Below, one piece after another: positions 32,560 through 41,829 of a stretch of 64,000 nucleotides of DNA. A program made the position numbers and the translations under genes. This DNA comes from Kushneria pakistanensis. GTDB lineage: Bacteria; Pseudomonadota; Gammaproteobacteria; Pseudomonadales; Halomonadaceae. Under the pieces are notes generated by a model. That model had not been told where the DNA came from and did no database searches. It saw only the letters and a list, made by a program, of their open reading frames with translations. The stretch is taken from assembly GCF_014652795.1 (NCBI RefSeq), contig NZ_BMZM01000001.1, positions 558,001 through 622,000 of the forward strand, written 5' to 3'. Position 1 is the first letter of the stretch, and each line of letters opens with the position of its first letter.

Positions 32560-34407
32560 CTAGCGATAGCCCGCCGCCTGCAGCTCGAACAGCTCGGCAT
32601 AGCGCCCGCGGGTGGCCATCAGCGCATCGTGGCTGCCCTGCTCGATAATGCGCCCATGATCCATGACCACAATCATGTCGGCATTTCTTACGGTCGAGAA
32701 GCGATGGGAGATGAGAATCGAGGTGCGATCACGGCTGTGTTCACGAAAGCGATTGAATACTGCAGCTTCGGCGGCGGCATCCATCGCGGCGGTAGGCTCA
32801 TCCAGCACCAGAATATCGGCGTCTTCACGCATCCAGGCTCTTGAGAGCGCGATCTTCTGCCACTGACCGCCGGAAAGCTCTTGGCCATTCTTGAACCAGC
32901 GCCCCAGCTGCGTGTGATAGCCCGACGGCAGGCGCTCGATGAAGCCATCGGCCAGCCCTCGACGCGCGGCGTGCTGCCAGCGGCTTTCATCCTCGAAGGC
33001 GCGGGTGTCGCCCACGCCCAGGTTCTCGCCTACGGAAAACTGATAGCGTACAAAGTCCTGAAAAATGACCCCGACCCGCTGGCGCAGCACCCGGGTATCC
33101 CAGTCGCGCAGGTCGCTGCCATCCAGCAGGATACGGCCATGGCTCGGCTGGTAGAGACGGGTCAGCAGCTTGATCAGGGTCGTCTTGCCGGAGCCGTTCT
33201 CGCCGACCAGCGCCAGACTCTGACCGGGTGCCAGATGCAGCGAAATATCCTCGAGGACCTGTTCGCCACCGGGGTAGGCAAAGCTTATGTGTTCAAAGCG
33301 CAGGCCATCGCCGGGCGTTTTACCTTCGGTCAATGTGCCTGTCTCCCGCTCGGTGGGCTGCTCGAGAAATTCATACAGGTTGGAAAGATAAAGATTGTCA
33401 TCGATCATGCCGCTGACCGCAGCAAGGCTTGCCGATAGCGCCCCCTGACTCTGCTTGAATACCAGCAGGTACATGGTCATCTGGCCCAGTGTCAGGGCAC
33501 CGATAATGGTTTCGAACACTACCCAGCCGTAGGCGGCATAAAAGGTGAGCGTGCCCAGCAGCCCCAGCACAAAACCCCACAGCGTGCGCCGGAGTGTCAG
33601 GCGGCGCTCTTCACCGTAGAGCGTGTCGAAAATGGCGCGATAGCGGGTCAGAAAAATCGGCTCCAGTGCATAGAGCTTGACCTCCTTGATACTGTCCTCT
33701 CGTGCCAGCAGGGTTTCGAGATAGCGCTGTTCGCGCATCTGCGGCGAGCGCCAGCGGAAAAGACGAAAGGCGTCGCCGGAGAATCTGGCCTCGGAGGCAA
33801 ATACGGGCAGGGCGCCAATCACGATGATCAACAGTGCCCAGGGGGAAAACTGCACCAGCAGTACGCTGAAACCTGTCAGCGAAATGGCGTTTTGCAACAG
33901 CGCAAAGGTTCTGGTGACCAGCGACAGCGGGCGCGTCGAGGCTTCGCGCCGCGCGCGGGTGAGCTGGTCATAGATCTCCGAGTCCTCAAACTGCGACAGT
34001 GACAGCTCACCTGCCTTCTCGAGCAGCATGACGTTGACCTTCTGCCCGAGTTGCGCGCGCAGTAGTGACTGCTGTGCATCCAGTATCCGCTGGGCCAGCG
34101 CCATCAGGGCAATCAGCGCGCCTTCTGCAACGACCAGTGACAGGACCGGCGAGAGCACTGTTGGCAGCGTTGCAGGGTCACCGTCGTAGGCCGCCATCGC
34201 TTCTACCACGCCATCCACGATCAGTTGTCCGACCCAGGCCACCACGGCCGGCAGCACACCGGCAACGAGGGTGGCCAGCGCCAGACCCAGCATCATGACG
34301 CGTGACGTTTGCCAGACCAGCGTCAGAGCCCGATGGGTATAGCGAAAGACACTAATGACATCGCCCGGCGCGGTGGCCAGGCGATGTCTGAAGCGGGGGC
34401 GTTGCAT
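32560..34407 (-). CDS. ABC transporter, fused permease and ATPase (exporter type)
   Basis: 615 residues from the ATG at 34407; the open frame continues upstream into the preceding small gene, so the N-terminus is not certain. Residues about 30-330 hold the transmembrane domain (MMLGLALATLVAGVLPAVVAWVGQLIVDGVVEAM; TLWGFVLGLLGTLTFYAAYGWVVFETIIGAL). The C-terminal ATPase has Walker A (GENGSGKTTLIKLL), the signature LSGGQWQ and Walker B (ADILVLDEPTAAMD), with a later His switch (LISHRFS). Half-size exporters work as dimers to export lipids, peptides or drugs. The substrate is not identifiable. It follows the small membrane protein by 13 bp. Confidence 0.9.
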   Translation of the reverse strand: MQRPRFRHRLATAPGDVISVFRYTHRALTLVWQTSRVMMLGLALATLVAGVLPAVVAWVGQLIVDGVVEAMAAYDGDPATLPTVLSPVLSLVVAEGALIALMALAQRILDAQQSLLRAQLGQKVNVMLLEKAGELSLSQFEDSEIYDQLTRARREASTRPLSLVTRTFALLQNAISLTGFSVLLVQFSPWALLIIVIGALPVFASEARFSGDAFRLFRWRSPQMREQRYLETLLAREDSIKEVKLYALEPIFLTRYRAIFDTLYGEERRLTLRRTLWGFVLGLLGTLTFYAAYGWVVFETIIGALTLGQMTMYLLVFKQSQGALSASLAAVSGMIDDNLYLSNLYEFLEQPTERETGTLTEGKTPGDGLRFEHISFAYPGGEQVLEDISLHLAPGQSLALVGENGSGKTTLIKLLTRLYQPSHGRILLDGSDLRDWDTRVLRQRVGVIFQDFVRYQFSVGENLGVGDTRAFEDESRWQHAARRGLADGFIERLPSGYHTQLGRWFKNGQELSGGQWQKIALSRAWMREDADILVLDEPTAAMDAAAEAAVFNRFREHSRDRTSILISHRFSTVRNADMIVVMDHGRIIEQGSHDALMATRGRYAELFELQAAGYR

Positions 34408-34420
34408 GGTCAAAAGCGTA

Positions 34421-34789
34421 TCACTGGGGCTGGCGCGCACGTTTCCGGGGAGTAGCACCCTGACGCGGCGCTCGGCGCGCCCGAATATTGCCCTGCCACA
34501 AGGCGGCAAGCGCCGCCGTGGGCTGATGGGAGCGGGGGCGTTTTGCCCGACCCTGGCGGGAAGAGGGGATCTGGCGCTGTCCCTCGCGCAGACACACACC
34601 CAGACTGACAATGACCACGACACCCGCCACGACAAGACTCGCCACACTGCTGATGATGATCAGTGCCGCAGCCGCCACGCCCAGCGCAATCAACATCACC
34701 GATAGGCAGATGTCGCGTGAAAATCCTCGCCATAACCCATAGCCACCCAGGGCGGTGGCAAAAAATGCTATCCATAGCAGACTGATCAT
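34421..34789 (-). CDS. Small membrane protein with basic C-terminus, unknown function
   Basis: 122 residues from ATG 34789 (MISLLWIAFFATALGGYG), with GGAG nine bases upstream. Two or three hydrophobic segments fill residues 1-70 (LLWIAFFATALGGYGLW, VMLIALGVAAAALIIISSVASLVVAGVVVIVSLGV). An Arg-rich tail follows, probably cytoplasmic. No family is recognised. It is directly upstream of the ABC exporter gene on the same strand and may be co-transcribed. Start and reality are reasonably supported; the function is unknown. Confidence 0.55.
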   Translation of the reverse strand: MISLLWIAFFATALGGYGLWRGFSRDICLSVMLIALGVAAAALIIISSVASLVVAGVVVIVSLGVCLREGQRQIPSSRQGRAKRPRSHQPTAALAALWQGNIRARRAPRQGATPRKRARQPQ

Positions 34790-35066
34790 GGGTACTCCGA
34801 TATTGCGCGTTCGGTACAGGATCGATAACAACAATTCTAGTCCAGACTGACATAAAAAAATGCACTGACTGACAACTTTTGATGCGGCAGCCTTCATACC
34901 CTGTAGCCTGACGCCATGGGCGTGATGGTGCGGCCCTGCCGGTCCACGCTATCTACAGCAAAAGGCGCAAGGGGTACACGTGCTATCCTCTCATCGCCCG
35001 GACCGGAAAGTGCATCGGGCAGTCCTGCGGGACAGGGAATATTTCAACGACACGGGAGCAGATCAT

Positions 35067-36803
35067 TTGGCTGTGAAACATCGAAATCGCTGGGTGATTG
35101 GCGCAGGTGTCGTGGTCGTACTGGGGTTTCTGCTCGCGACCTGGGGGCTGGCGTCCTACGCCAGCCAGAAGATCAGCAGCAGCACCGGCCAGCCGGCGAG
35201 CATTGAGCGCCTGATTTTCAATCCCCTCACGGCGACGCTGTCGTTGCGTGGCCTTGCGCTGGGGGATCCGGCCGAGCCCATCGCGACCATCGAGCAGGGC
35301 AGTGTGACCCTTCGCTGGTCATCGCTATGGGAGCCGGGTCTTCATATCAGCGACATCGTCCTGGATGGTGCGCATCTGCATATGGTCACTGATGCCTCGG
35401 GTGAGCTCAATCTGGAAACGCTCGGTGAAGGCACCAGCCCTGATGAGGACAGCGCCATGAGGGTCGTGATCGACCACATCGCGGTGTCCAGGGGGCAGCT
35501 GGACTGGATCGACAGGCAGGCATCGCCGCAGGGTCAGCTCTCGTTGCGCGATATGACACTGTCTCTTTCTGACTATGATAGTGAGCAGCCTGACCCCATG
35601 CACGGCAGCGCCAGTGCCCGACTGGGTGATGGCCGCCTTGAAGCCCGAGGTGATTTCAGTCCTGTGCCTCTCACCGGTGACCTGCAGCTCAAGGGCGAAC
35701 AACTGGCGCTGACACAGCTCAATCCCTGGCTTGTCAGAATGCAGCACATGCAGATTGAAAGCGGCGTATTACAGGGCCAGGGGCGGCTTGCCTTTGGTCG
35801 TGCCGTCAGCGATGACGTGCTGTGGCAGGGCGATATCGATCTGGAAGCGCTGCGCATACTGGATCAACAGGGTCAGGATGTTCTTGGGCTTGAAAAGGCC
35901 GCCCTCAAGGAACTGGACATTCAGGGCAGTGACCATCTGCGTGCCGAGAGCATCATCCTTGATGCGCCCAATATTCTGGTGCTCCTTGATGAACAGGGCG
36001 GGCTTAACCTGACCTCTCAGCCCGATAGTGACAAGGAACAAGCGTCGTCATCAGCATCACAGGGTGCGCCCTCCGATGATGGCGATAGTGGTCAGGGGGT
36101 AAACATGGCTCTGGGCAGTCTGCGCATCAACAATGGCACCTTCAGATTTGAGGACCATCAGATGTCGCCTGTGGTGCAGCTTGATATTCGTGGCGTTGAA
36201 GGCCATATGAATGCCTTCGATACCCGAACCTCGGTCCCGGCAGAATTCACCCTGAAGGGGCTTGAAAGCGATGATACACCGGTGGCCATCGAGGGCAGTT
36301 TCAGCGCCGGATCATCGCTGAAAGGCGAGATGTCCCTGACCAGCGAGCGTCTGCCGCTGAAGCGCTTTGCACCCTATGTGCGACGCTTTGGCGGTTATCG
36401 CATTGAAAGCGGAACGGCCGATCTGGATCTGCACTATCAGCTCGATGATGGCCGGGTGACGGCGAGCAATCATGTCGTGTTGAGGCGTCTGGCCCTTGAT
36501 GAAGAGGCCGTGGACAACGATGCTTCCCTGCCATTGCGACGACTGGTAGGCATGCTGCAGGGCGATGACGGCGTCATCAATCTGGATATTCCCATCCAGG
36601 CCACGGTAGATGGCGGTGAGGTCGATATCGGCGGCGTTGTCATGCAGGTGCTGGGAGAGGTGCTCAAGAATCTGGCCACATCTCCCATCGATACGCTCGA
36701 TGCCATGATCAACGGTGATGACAATGACGCCGCAGATGAAAATTCCGAGGGCTATACCGAAGGACCCCTGTCGCAGGTGGCGACCGAGCCCGGCGATGAA
36801 TGA
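35067..36803 (+). CDS. DUF748 / AsmA-like protein with N-terminal membrane anchor
   Basis: About 578 residues if translation starts at the TTG at 35067 (GGGAG eight bases before it); a GTG at 35073 or 34980 is possible. One membrane span near the N-terminus (WVIGAGVVVVLGFLLATWGLASY) is followed by repeated beta-rich stretches of the DUF748 type (RLIFNPLTATLSLRGLALGDP; ISDIVLDGAHLHMVTDASGELNLETL; LGSLRINNGTFRFEDHQMSPVVQLDIRGVEG). These are distant relatives of AsmA lipid-transfer proteins in the periplasm. An acidic, disordered tail closes it. The gene overlaps, or nearly overlaps, the downstream efflux factor (ATGA at 36800). The direct function is unknown. Confidence 0.78.
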   Translation: MAVKHRNRWVIGAGVVVVLGFLLATWGLASYASQKISSSTGQPASIERLIFNPLTATLSLRGLALGDPAEPIATIEQGSVTLRWSSLWEPGLHISDIVLDGAHLHMVTDASGELNLETLGEGTSPDEDSAMRVVIDHIAVSRGQLDWIDRQASPQGQLSLRDMTLSLSDYDSEQPDPMHGSASARLGDGRLEARGDFSPVPLTGDLQLKGEQLALTQLNPWLVRMQHMQIESGVLQGQGRLAFGRAVSDDVLWQGDIDLEALRILDQQGQDVLGLEKAALKELDIQGSDHLRAESIILDAPNILVLLDEQGGLNLTSQPDSDKEQASSSASQGAPSDDGDSGQGVNMALGSLRINNGTFRFEDHQMSPVVQLDIRGVEGHMNAFDTRTSVPAEFTLKGLESDDTPVAIEGSFSAGSSLKGEMSLTSERLPLKRFAPYVRRFGGYRIESGTADLDLHYQLDDGRVTASNHVVLRRLALDEEAVDNDASLPLRRLVGMLQGDDGVINLDIPIQATVDGGEVDIGGVVMQVLGEVLKNLATSPIDTLDAMINGDDNDAADENSEGYTEGPLSQVATEPGDE

Positions 36804-36829
36804 GCATCGGACAAGGATATGTAGGTGGC

Positions 36830-38368
36830 ATGAAAACGGATAACGGGTCGCAGGCCCGCCGGGGGCGGAGGGCACGTCCCTGTGCAGCAGGACTTTTACT
36901 GGCAGCACTGATCAGTGGCTGCGCGAGTTATGAAGGCATTGAGCCGCAGGGCGAAATGATCCCGCTCAATCGACTCTCGGCCCTTCAGGCGGTCGAAGAT
37001 GTCACCATCTCCGCGGCCAACTGGCCCGATCGCCAGTGGTGGAATGCGATGGGTGACCCGCATCTCGAGGCCCTGATTCAGGAGGCGCTGGCGGATTCTC
37101 CCGATATGGATATTGCACTGGCGCGTCTTCGTTCGGCCAACGCTGCTGTCGGCCAGGCACGGGCCGAGCGTCTGCCAACAATTGATGGCTCTGCCACGCT
37201 GTCACGTGCTCGAGTCTCGGAGGTCGATGATCCTCAGGGGCAGGGCAATCTTTACAGTACGAGCCGTGGTTTCTCGTCGAGCCTTGATTACGATGTGGAT
37301 CTCTGGGGCGGGCGTCGTGCTGCCTGGTCGGCGGCGCTGGGCGAGGCGCGCGCCACTGAAATCGATCTGCATGAGGCCGCACTGACCCTGTCGGTCAATG
37401 TGGCGCGTGCCTATGTACAGCTGGCAGGGGATTATGCGCTGCTGGATATTGCACGGCAGGAACTCGAGCGTGCTCAGGTCATTGATACGACCAACCAGCA
37501 GCTTCAACAGGCGGGGCTGAGTGATCAGTCGGTGCTGCTGCAATCGCGCTCCAGCGTTTCTACTGCCCGCCAGACACTGGAGGCGGCAGAGCAGGCCGTT
37601 CGCAGTGACAGAATCTCGCTGGGTATGCTGCTGGGCAAGGGGCCTGACCGTGGTTTTGAGGTTGAACGCCCACAGCCGCTCTCGCCGGCACTGCTTTCCC
37701 TGCCTTCGGTGGTATCTGCCGAACTGATTGGGCGGCGTCCGGATGTCATCGCGGCACGCTGGCGGGTAGAGTCTTTGACGCAGCAGATCAAGGCCGACAA
37801 GGCCCGGTTCTATCCCAACCTCAACCTGAGTGCGATGGCCGGTTTTGGCTCACGTCTGGGCAGCTATTTCTTCTCGGAGTCGGCCAAAAGCTGGAGCGTG
37901 TCGCCAGCGCTATCGTTGCCCATCTTCGAGGGCGGGCGCCTGCGTGCCAACCTGGACAGTACCGAGGCCGACTATGATCTGGCGGTAGCGCGGTATAACC
38001 AGACGGTCATCTCGGCGCTGGGTACGGTGGCTGACACCATTACCACCGTGCAGTCGCTGGATCGCCAGCGACAGGCGCTTGAAAAGGCACGAGACAATGC
38101 GCAGCAGGCCTTTGACCTGGCAATCGAGCGGTTTCAGGCGGGCATTACCAACTATCTGCAGGTGCTCAGTGCCCAGCAACAATTGTTCAGTGCCCAGCAG
38201 TCGCTGGTGAGCCTGAACAGCCAGCTTCTGGATACCTCGATTCAACTGGTACAGGCCCTGGGAGGCGGCTTCGATGATCGCCTGAATGTGCCGCATACGC
38301 CAGGCGGTTATCCGCAGGCGCCAAACCCTCAGACCACCGGGCCAGGCCCCGATCAGACCAGTGTCTGA
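36830..38368 (+). CDS. RND efflux outer-membrane lipoprotein (OprM/NodT family)
   Basis: 512 residues from ATG 36830 behind AGGTGG; ATG 36800, overlapping the previous stop as ATGA, would add ten residues. The signal ends in LISGCASY, a lipobox with acylated Cys. Two outer-membrane-efflux repeats follow: LADSPDMDIALARLRSANAAVGQARAERLPTIDGSATLSRAR and AELIGRRPDVIAARWRVESLTQQIKADKARFYPNLNLSAMAG are classical NodT/OprM segments. It forms trimeric channels across the outer membrane with RND or ABC pumps. No inner-membrane pump or adaptor is adjacent, which is unusual. A terminator lies at 38381-38408. Confidence 0.9.
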   Translation: MKTDNGSQARRGRRARPCAAGLLLAALISGCASYEGIEPQGEMIPLNRLSALQAVEDVTISAANWPDRQWWNAMGDPHLEALIQEALADSPDMDIALARLRSANAAVGQARAERLPTIDGSATLSRARVSEVDDPQGQGNLYSTSRGFSSSLDYDVDLWGGRRAAWSAALGEARATEIDLHEAALTLSVNVARAYVQLAGDYALLDIARQELERAQVIDTTNQQLQQAGLSDQSVLLQSRSSVSTARQTLEAAEQAVRSDRISLGMLLGKGPDRGFEVERPQPLSPALLSLPSVVSAELIGRRPDVIAARWRVESLTQQIKADKARFYPNLNLSAMAGFGSRLGSYFFSESAKSWSVSPALSLPIFEGGRLRANLDSTEADYDLAVARYNQTVISALGTVADTITTVQSLDRQRQALEKARDNAQQAFDLAIERFQAGITNYLQVLSAQQQLFSAQQSLVSLNSQLLDTSIQLVQALGGGFDDRLNVPHTPGGYPQAPNPQTTGPGPDQTSV

Positions 38369-38380
38369 AAATGGAACATA

Positions 38381-38408
38381 AAAAACGCCCCTTCCGGGGC
38401 GTTTTTTT
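38381..38408. terminator. Bidirectional terminator between efflux factor and peptidase genes
   Basis: AACGCCCC / GGGGCGTT with loop TTCC, T-run on the plus strand and A-run (T on minus) on the other side. Confidence 0.9.
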
Positions 38409-38442
38409 ATGGACGATCAATGTGTTGCCATTGGTGATGGCA

Positions 38443-40125
38443 TCAGGATTCGTCGTCCTTGTCATTGTTGGCGCCGTGATGGACCTGCGCCACGGCGCGG
38501 GTGTTGTCGGCACTATCAAGCTTGGCAAGAAGTTCTCTCGATTCAGTCTTGAAGCTTGCCAGTTCCTTGCCGGTCAGCGAGCGTCCGCCTGGCAGTTTGA
38601 CACGCATGGCGTTGACCTGAGAGCCGTTGGCAATGATTTCGTAATGCAGGTGCGCGCCGGTGCTGCGACCGGTATTGCCGGACTTGGCAATTTCCTGACC
38701 CATCTTCACGCGCTGTCCGGGTTTGACCTCGGGACGCGATAGATGCAGATAGCGGGTCTGATAGCCGTTGTCGTGAGTGATCACGATATATTTGCCGGCG
38801 AGCGGATGACTGACCACCTTGGTGACACGGCCATCAGCAGGGGCGCGCACCGAGGAGCCGACCGGCATTGCGAAGTCAGTTCCCTTGTGAGGAGAGATGC
38901 GCCCTGTGACCGGATGACGCCGCTTGAGGTTGAACGGCGAACTGATGCGGTACTGACCCTTGAAAGGGTAGCGATTGAAGGCAGGATCAAGGCCCTGACC
39001 GTCAGGCGTATAGTAATCGCCGTCATGTCGCACGATCGTCAGATCGTCCTTGCCTTCGTAATGGGCTGCCAGAATGCGCGAATCATAGGGCTTGCCATCG
39101 ATGACATCCGACTCGACCAGTACCTGGAATTTGTCACCATCACGTGCCGAGCGATTGAAGTTGAGCTTCTTTCCCAGCACCGAAATCAACTCGGCTACCT
39201 CACCGCTGGAAAGGCCGGTAGCACGCGCCGAGGAGCCAAAGCTCCCATTGACCGTACCGGCGAAGAGACGCTGCGTGGCCTCGCCGGTACGCTCAATGTC
39301 ATTGACGCTAAATCGCTCGTCGGTATTGTCGCGCTCGAAGAGATAGCCGCTGCGGGTGTTTTTCATGACGCGAAGCGCCAGCAGATGCCCCTGCTGATCG
39401 ACCTTGTAATCCAGCTCGTTGCCAACGCGCAGATTGGTCAGCGCCTTCTTGTCGGGCGCATCGTCCATCAGCTTGAGCACTTCACTGTAACCCAGCCCCA
39501 GACTGTGTTCGGCCAGCTCTGCAAAGGTATCGCCTGCCTGTACCTTGTAGGTCTGCCATTCAGGGGTGTAGGGCTCACGGGTTTCGATCTGACTGCTCAG
39601 CGAAAACTGTCCGCTCAGACTGCCATCGTCGGAACCTGCAAAATCATCGGTATCATCGTCGTTGAAGTTGTCGACATAGGACGTGTGTCCGCCCAGGCCG
39701 TCGCCCATGCCCGTAAGATGGTCGGCGCGGGCAATGGCTTTCTCCGGGCTGCCGGCAGCATCGCCGTGGTTCAATGCTGCACCTGCATTCATGGCCGTCA
39801 GGTTGGACGCTACGGCCAGTGCCTGTTCAACATTGATCTGGTTGCCATGGGCTATCCCGTTTGCGGCCGGACCGGCAAGTGCCAGTGCACTGGCAATGTC
39901 GAGATGCGTCGGCTGGCCGAAGGCACGTGCCTGCTCCTGTGGCGCGGCAAGTGCGATGCCCATGGGCTGTGTGACCTGCTGCAGTTCTGCCACCGTGGCA
40001 TCGGTTGCAGGTGATGTGTTCGTGTTCTGATAAAGCTGATGCGCGCCCAACACGCCAACCATGGCGGTAACCGGTAATAACATTAGCCTGTGCGTGCGGG
40101 GTAGCGAACTGAAAATTCGCAACAT
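38443..40125 (-). CDS. mepM: MepM-type M23 murein endopeptidase with LysM-like domain
   Basis: 560 residues. An N-terminal anchor is MLRIFSSLPRTHRLMLLPVTAMVGVLGAHQLY. A low-complexity region and an OapA/LysM-like segment (WQTYKVQAGDTFAELAEHSLGLGYSEVLKLMD, about residue 190) follow. The M23 peptidase domain has SPHKGTDFAMPVGSSVRAPADGRV (zinc His/Asp) and GAHLHYEIIANG (HxH). Such enzymes cut peptidoglycan cross-links for cell-wall expansion. Length is longer than E. coli MepM because of the Ser/Asp-rich linker. Its promoter lies in the AT-rich gap. Convergent with the efflux factor. Confidence 0.88.
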   Translation of the reverse strand: MLRIFSSLPRTHRLMLLPVTAMVGVLGAHQLYQNTNTSPATDATVAELQQVTQPMGIALAAPQEQARAFGQPTHLDIASALALAGPAANGIAHGNQINVEQALAVASNLTAMNAGAALNHGDAAGSPEKAIARADHLTGMGDGLGGHTSYVDNFNDDDTDDFAGSDDGSLSGQFSLSSQIETREPYTPEWQTYKVQAGDTFAELAEHSLGLGYSEVLKLMDDAPDKKALTNLRVGNELDYKVDQQGHLLALRVMKNTRSGYLFERDNTDERFSVNDIERTGEATQRLFAGTVNGSFGSSARATGLSSGEVAELISVLGKKLNFNRSARDGDKFQVLVESDVIDGKPYDSRILAAHYEGKDDLTIVRHDGDYYTPDGQGLDPAFNRYPFKGQYRISSPFNLKRRHPVTGRISPHKGTDFAMPVGSSVRAPADGRVTKVVSHPLAGKYIVITHDNGYQTRYLHLSRPEVKPGQRVKMGQEIAKSGNTGRSTGAHLHYEIIANGSQVNAMRVKLPGGRSLTGKELASFKTESRELLAKLDSADNTRAVAQVHHGANNDKDDES

Positions 40126-40579
40126 GATTATTGGCGCCGTATACAGATAGATAAAGGGGATAAAGGCCGGATTACCTTACCTCAAGGTCAGGAAGATGCC
40201 TAGTGTGAATATCAATAATTGGGCACCTTTATTGAAGGTTAAAATGCGTTATGAGTAGCAATGATTGATATACGGTCATTGTGAAGCCCTTGTACAAGGT
40301 TGATTCCTTGAAAGTGGCCGCTCGAGGGGTTCGCCAAACCTGCTTTTCCGGGGTTGCGCCGCACAGCTATCACATCGGCGTGACAACAAAAGGGTATTCA
40401 GTATCTGTATCAGGAAAGAAGCTTTCAGCATTTTTTAACTGTATGTTTGAACAGCTATAGAGGTGGCGTGCGTGTTGAAATACATTTTTTATCCTTGATT
40501 TTGATACTAATAAGAAAGGTATTTATTAAACGTATGATGACAGTAATTCAGGCGCCATTTATTTTAAATGATGACCGAA

Positions 40580-40662
40580 AAAATGCTGCATTCTGCATTT
40601 TTTGCACATCGATAAAATGTTGTTTGTAGTTTTTTGTTAAGCATGAAAATTATTTTTCATGC
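40580..40662. repeat. Two AT-rich hairpins in the 700-bp gap before the LysR gene
   Basis: AAAAAATGC pairs with GCATTTTT-type bases at about 40580-40605, and GCATGAAAA pairs with TTTTCATGC at 40641-40662. The gap 40126-40826 is much poorer in GC than its surroundings. It holds the mepM promoter and possibly a small ORF at 40659-40772, but no other gene. Confidence 0.4.
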
Positions 40663-40772
40663 AATTTTTCGTGACAGGATTAAACATTGCCTACCTGGCT
40701 GGCATGATACTGATTGTGCCGATCGGCGCATTTAATGCGCTGATTGAAAAGATATTTTCAGTGCAGAATTGA
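40659..40772 (+). CDS. Candidate 37-residue hydrophobic small protein
   Basis: The plus strand reads MQFFVTGLNIAYLAGMILIV followed by a short PIG turn and the tail ALIEKIFSVQN. It would be a one- or two-span membrane peptide. No good ribosome binding site precedes the ATG, which itself lies in the 3' arm of the GCATGAAAA hairpin. Composition looks protein-like, but there is no family match or other support. It ends 55 bp before the LysR gene. Could easily be a chance frame. Confidence 0.25.
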   Translation: MQFFVTGLNIAYLAGMILIVPIGAFNALIEKIFSVQN

Positions 40773-40826
40773 TCATGATGGCAGGGTAAATGCTGGTGAT
40801 GCTTCCAAAAGTTGACAGGATGTAAC

Positions 40827-41708
40827 ATGTCTCGAGTAACGCTGGTCCAATGGCAAATGTTGGCAGCCGTGGTGGATCATGGTGGTTTTGCGCGCGCTGC
40901 AGAAGTGATCCACAAGAGCCCCTCCAGCATCAATCATGCGGTTCATAAACTCGAGGCCCAGCTGGGCGTTCAACTGCTCGAGACCCGTGGGCGCCAGCTG
41001 CGTCTTACCGAGGCGGGGGAGATGCTGCTGCGTCGGGCGCGACAACTGCTGGAAAGTGCCGATACCATCGAGGCGGTGGCCGATAGCCTCTCCGGCGGTC
41101 TGGAAGCCGAGATCACCATCGCGATCGATCAGATTCTCGCACCTGAAACCTTGTGCCATGCCCTTGATCGCTTTTCGCAGCAGTACCCACACACGCGTGT
41201 TCAACTTCATGAAGAAGTACTCAATGGCGGTGTAGAGATGCTGGTGGATAATCGCGCAGATCTTCTGATCTGCGGATTGCCGGTGCCGGGCTATCTGGGA
41301 GAGCTGCTGGGTGCGATTCGCTTTATTGCCGTGGCGCATCCCGACCATGCGCTTCATCAGCTGGGTCGATCGCTGGATTTGCGTGATCTTCGTCAGCATC
41401 GCCAGATCGTGACCCGTGATTCTGCGCTGCGTGAGCAAAACGATAGCGGCTGGCTCAAGGCCGAGCAGCGCTGGACCGTTTCTCATGTGGCGACCTGCCT
41501 GGATATTCTGGCCCGTGGGCTGGGGTTTGCCTGGGTGTCACAGGCCCGCGTACAGCCACTGCTGGACAGTGGGCAGCTCAAGGCATTACCACTTCAGGCC
41601 GGCGGTATTCGTGAGGTGCCGCTTTCCCTGTACATCAATGATGTAGAAGGGGCCGGGCCTGCCGTGCAGGCCATGGCCGAAGCGCTGCGTCTTGAGTTTC
41701 GTACCTGA
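40827..41708 (+). CDS. LysR-family transcriptional regulator
   Basis: 293 residues from ATG 40827 (AGGATG upstream). VTLVQWQMLAAVVDHGGFARAAEVIHKSPSSINHAVHKLEAQLGVQLLETRGRQLRLTEAGEMLLRRAR is the winged helix-turn-helix of LysR. The C-terminal effector domain runs from about residue 90. Its target may be the downstream glutathionyl-hydroquinone reductase gene, 120 bp away on the same strand, but the usual divergent arrangement is absent, so the regulon is unknown. Confidence 0.9.
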   Translation: MSRVTLVQWQMLAAVVDHGGFARAAEVIHKSPSSINHAVHKLEAQLGVQLLETRGRQLRLTEAGEMLLRRARQLLESADTIEAVADSLSGGLEAEITIAIDQILAPETLCHALDRFSQQYPHTRVQLHEEVLNGGVEMLVDNRADLLICGLPVPGYLGELLGAIRFIAVAHPDHALHQLGRSLDLRDLRQHRQIVTRDSALREQNDSGWLKAEQRWTVSHVATCLDILARGLGFAWVSQARVQPLLDSGQLKALPLQAGGIREVPLSLYINDVEGAGPAVQAMAEALRLEFRT

Positions 41709-41829
41709 TATCTGAAGCACCAGATGCGTGTGCTGACCGGTTTTTGTGTCAACCGTATTTGAAGCAACTATTCTCACGGCCCGAACATGTATTTCCCGGG
41801 CATGGATTTAACCGGACAAGGAGACTGTC

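Noticed and set aside
38743-40014. 423-codon plus-strand open frame
   Set aside because: It is antisense to the mepM gene, whose M23 and LysM motifs are intact.
40447-40629. 60-codon plus-strand frame in the AT-rich gap
   Set aside because: It would start at TTG without a ribosome binding site and overlaps hairpins; it looks like a chance frame in AT-rich DNA.
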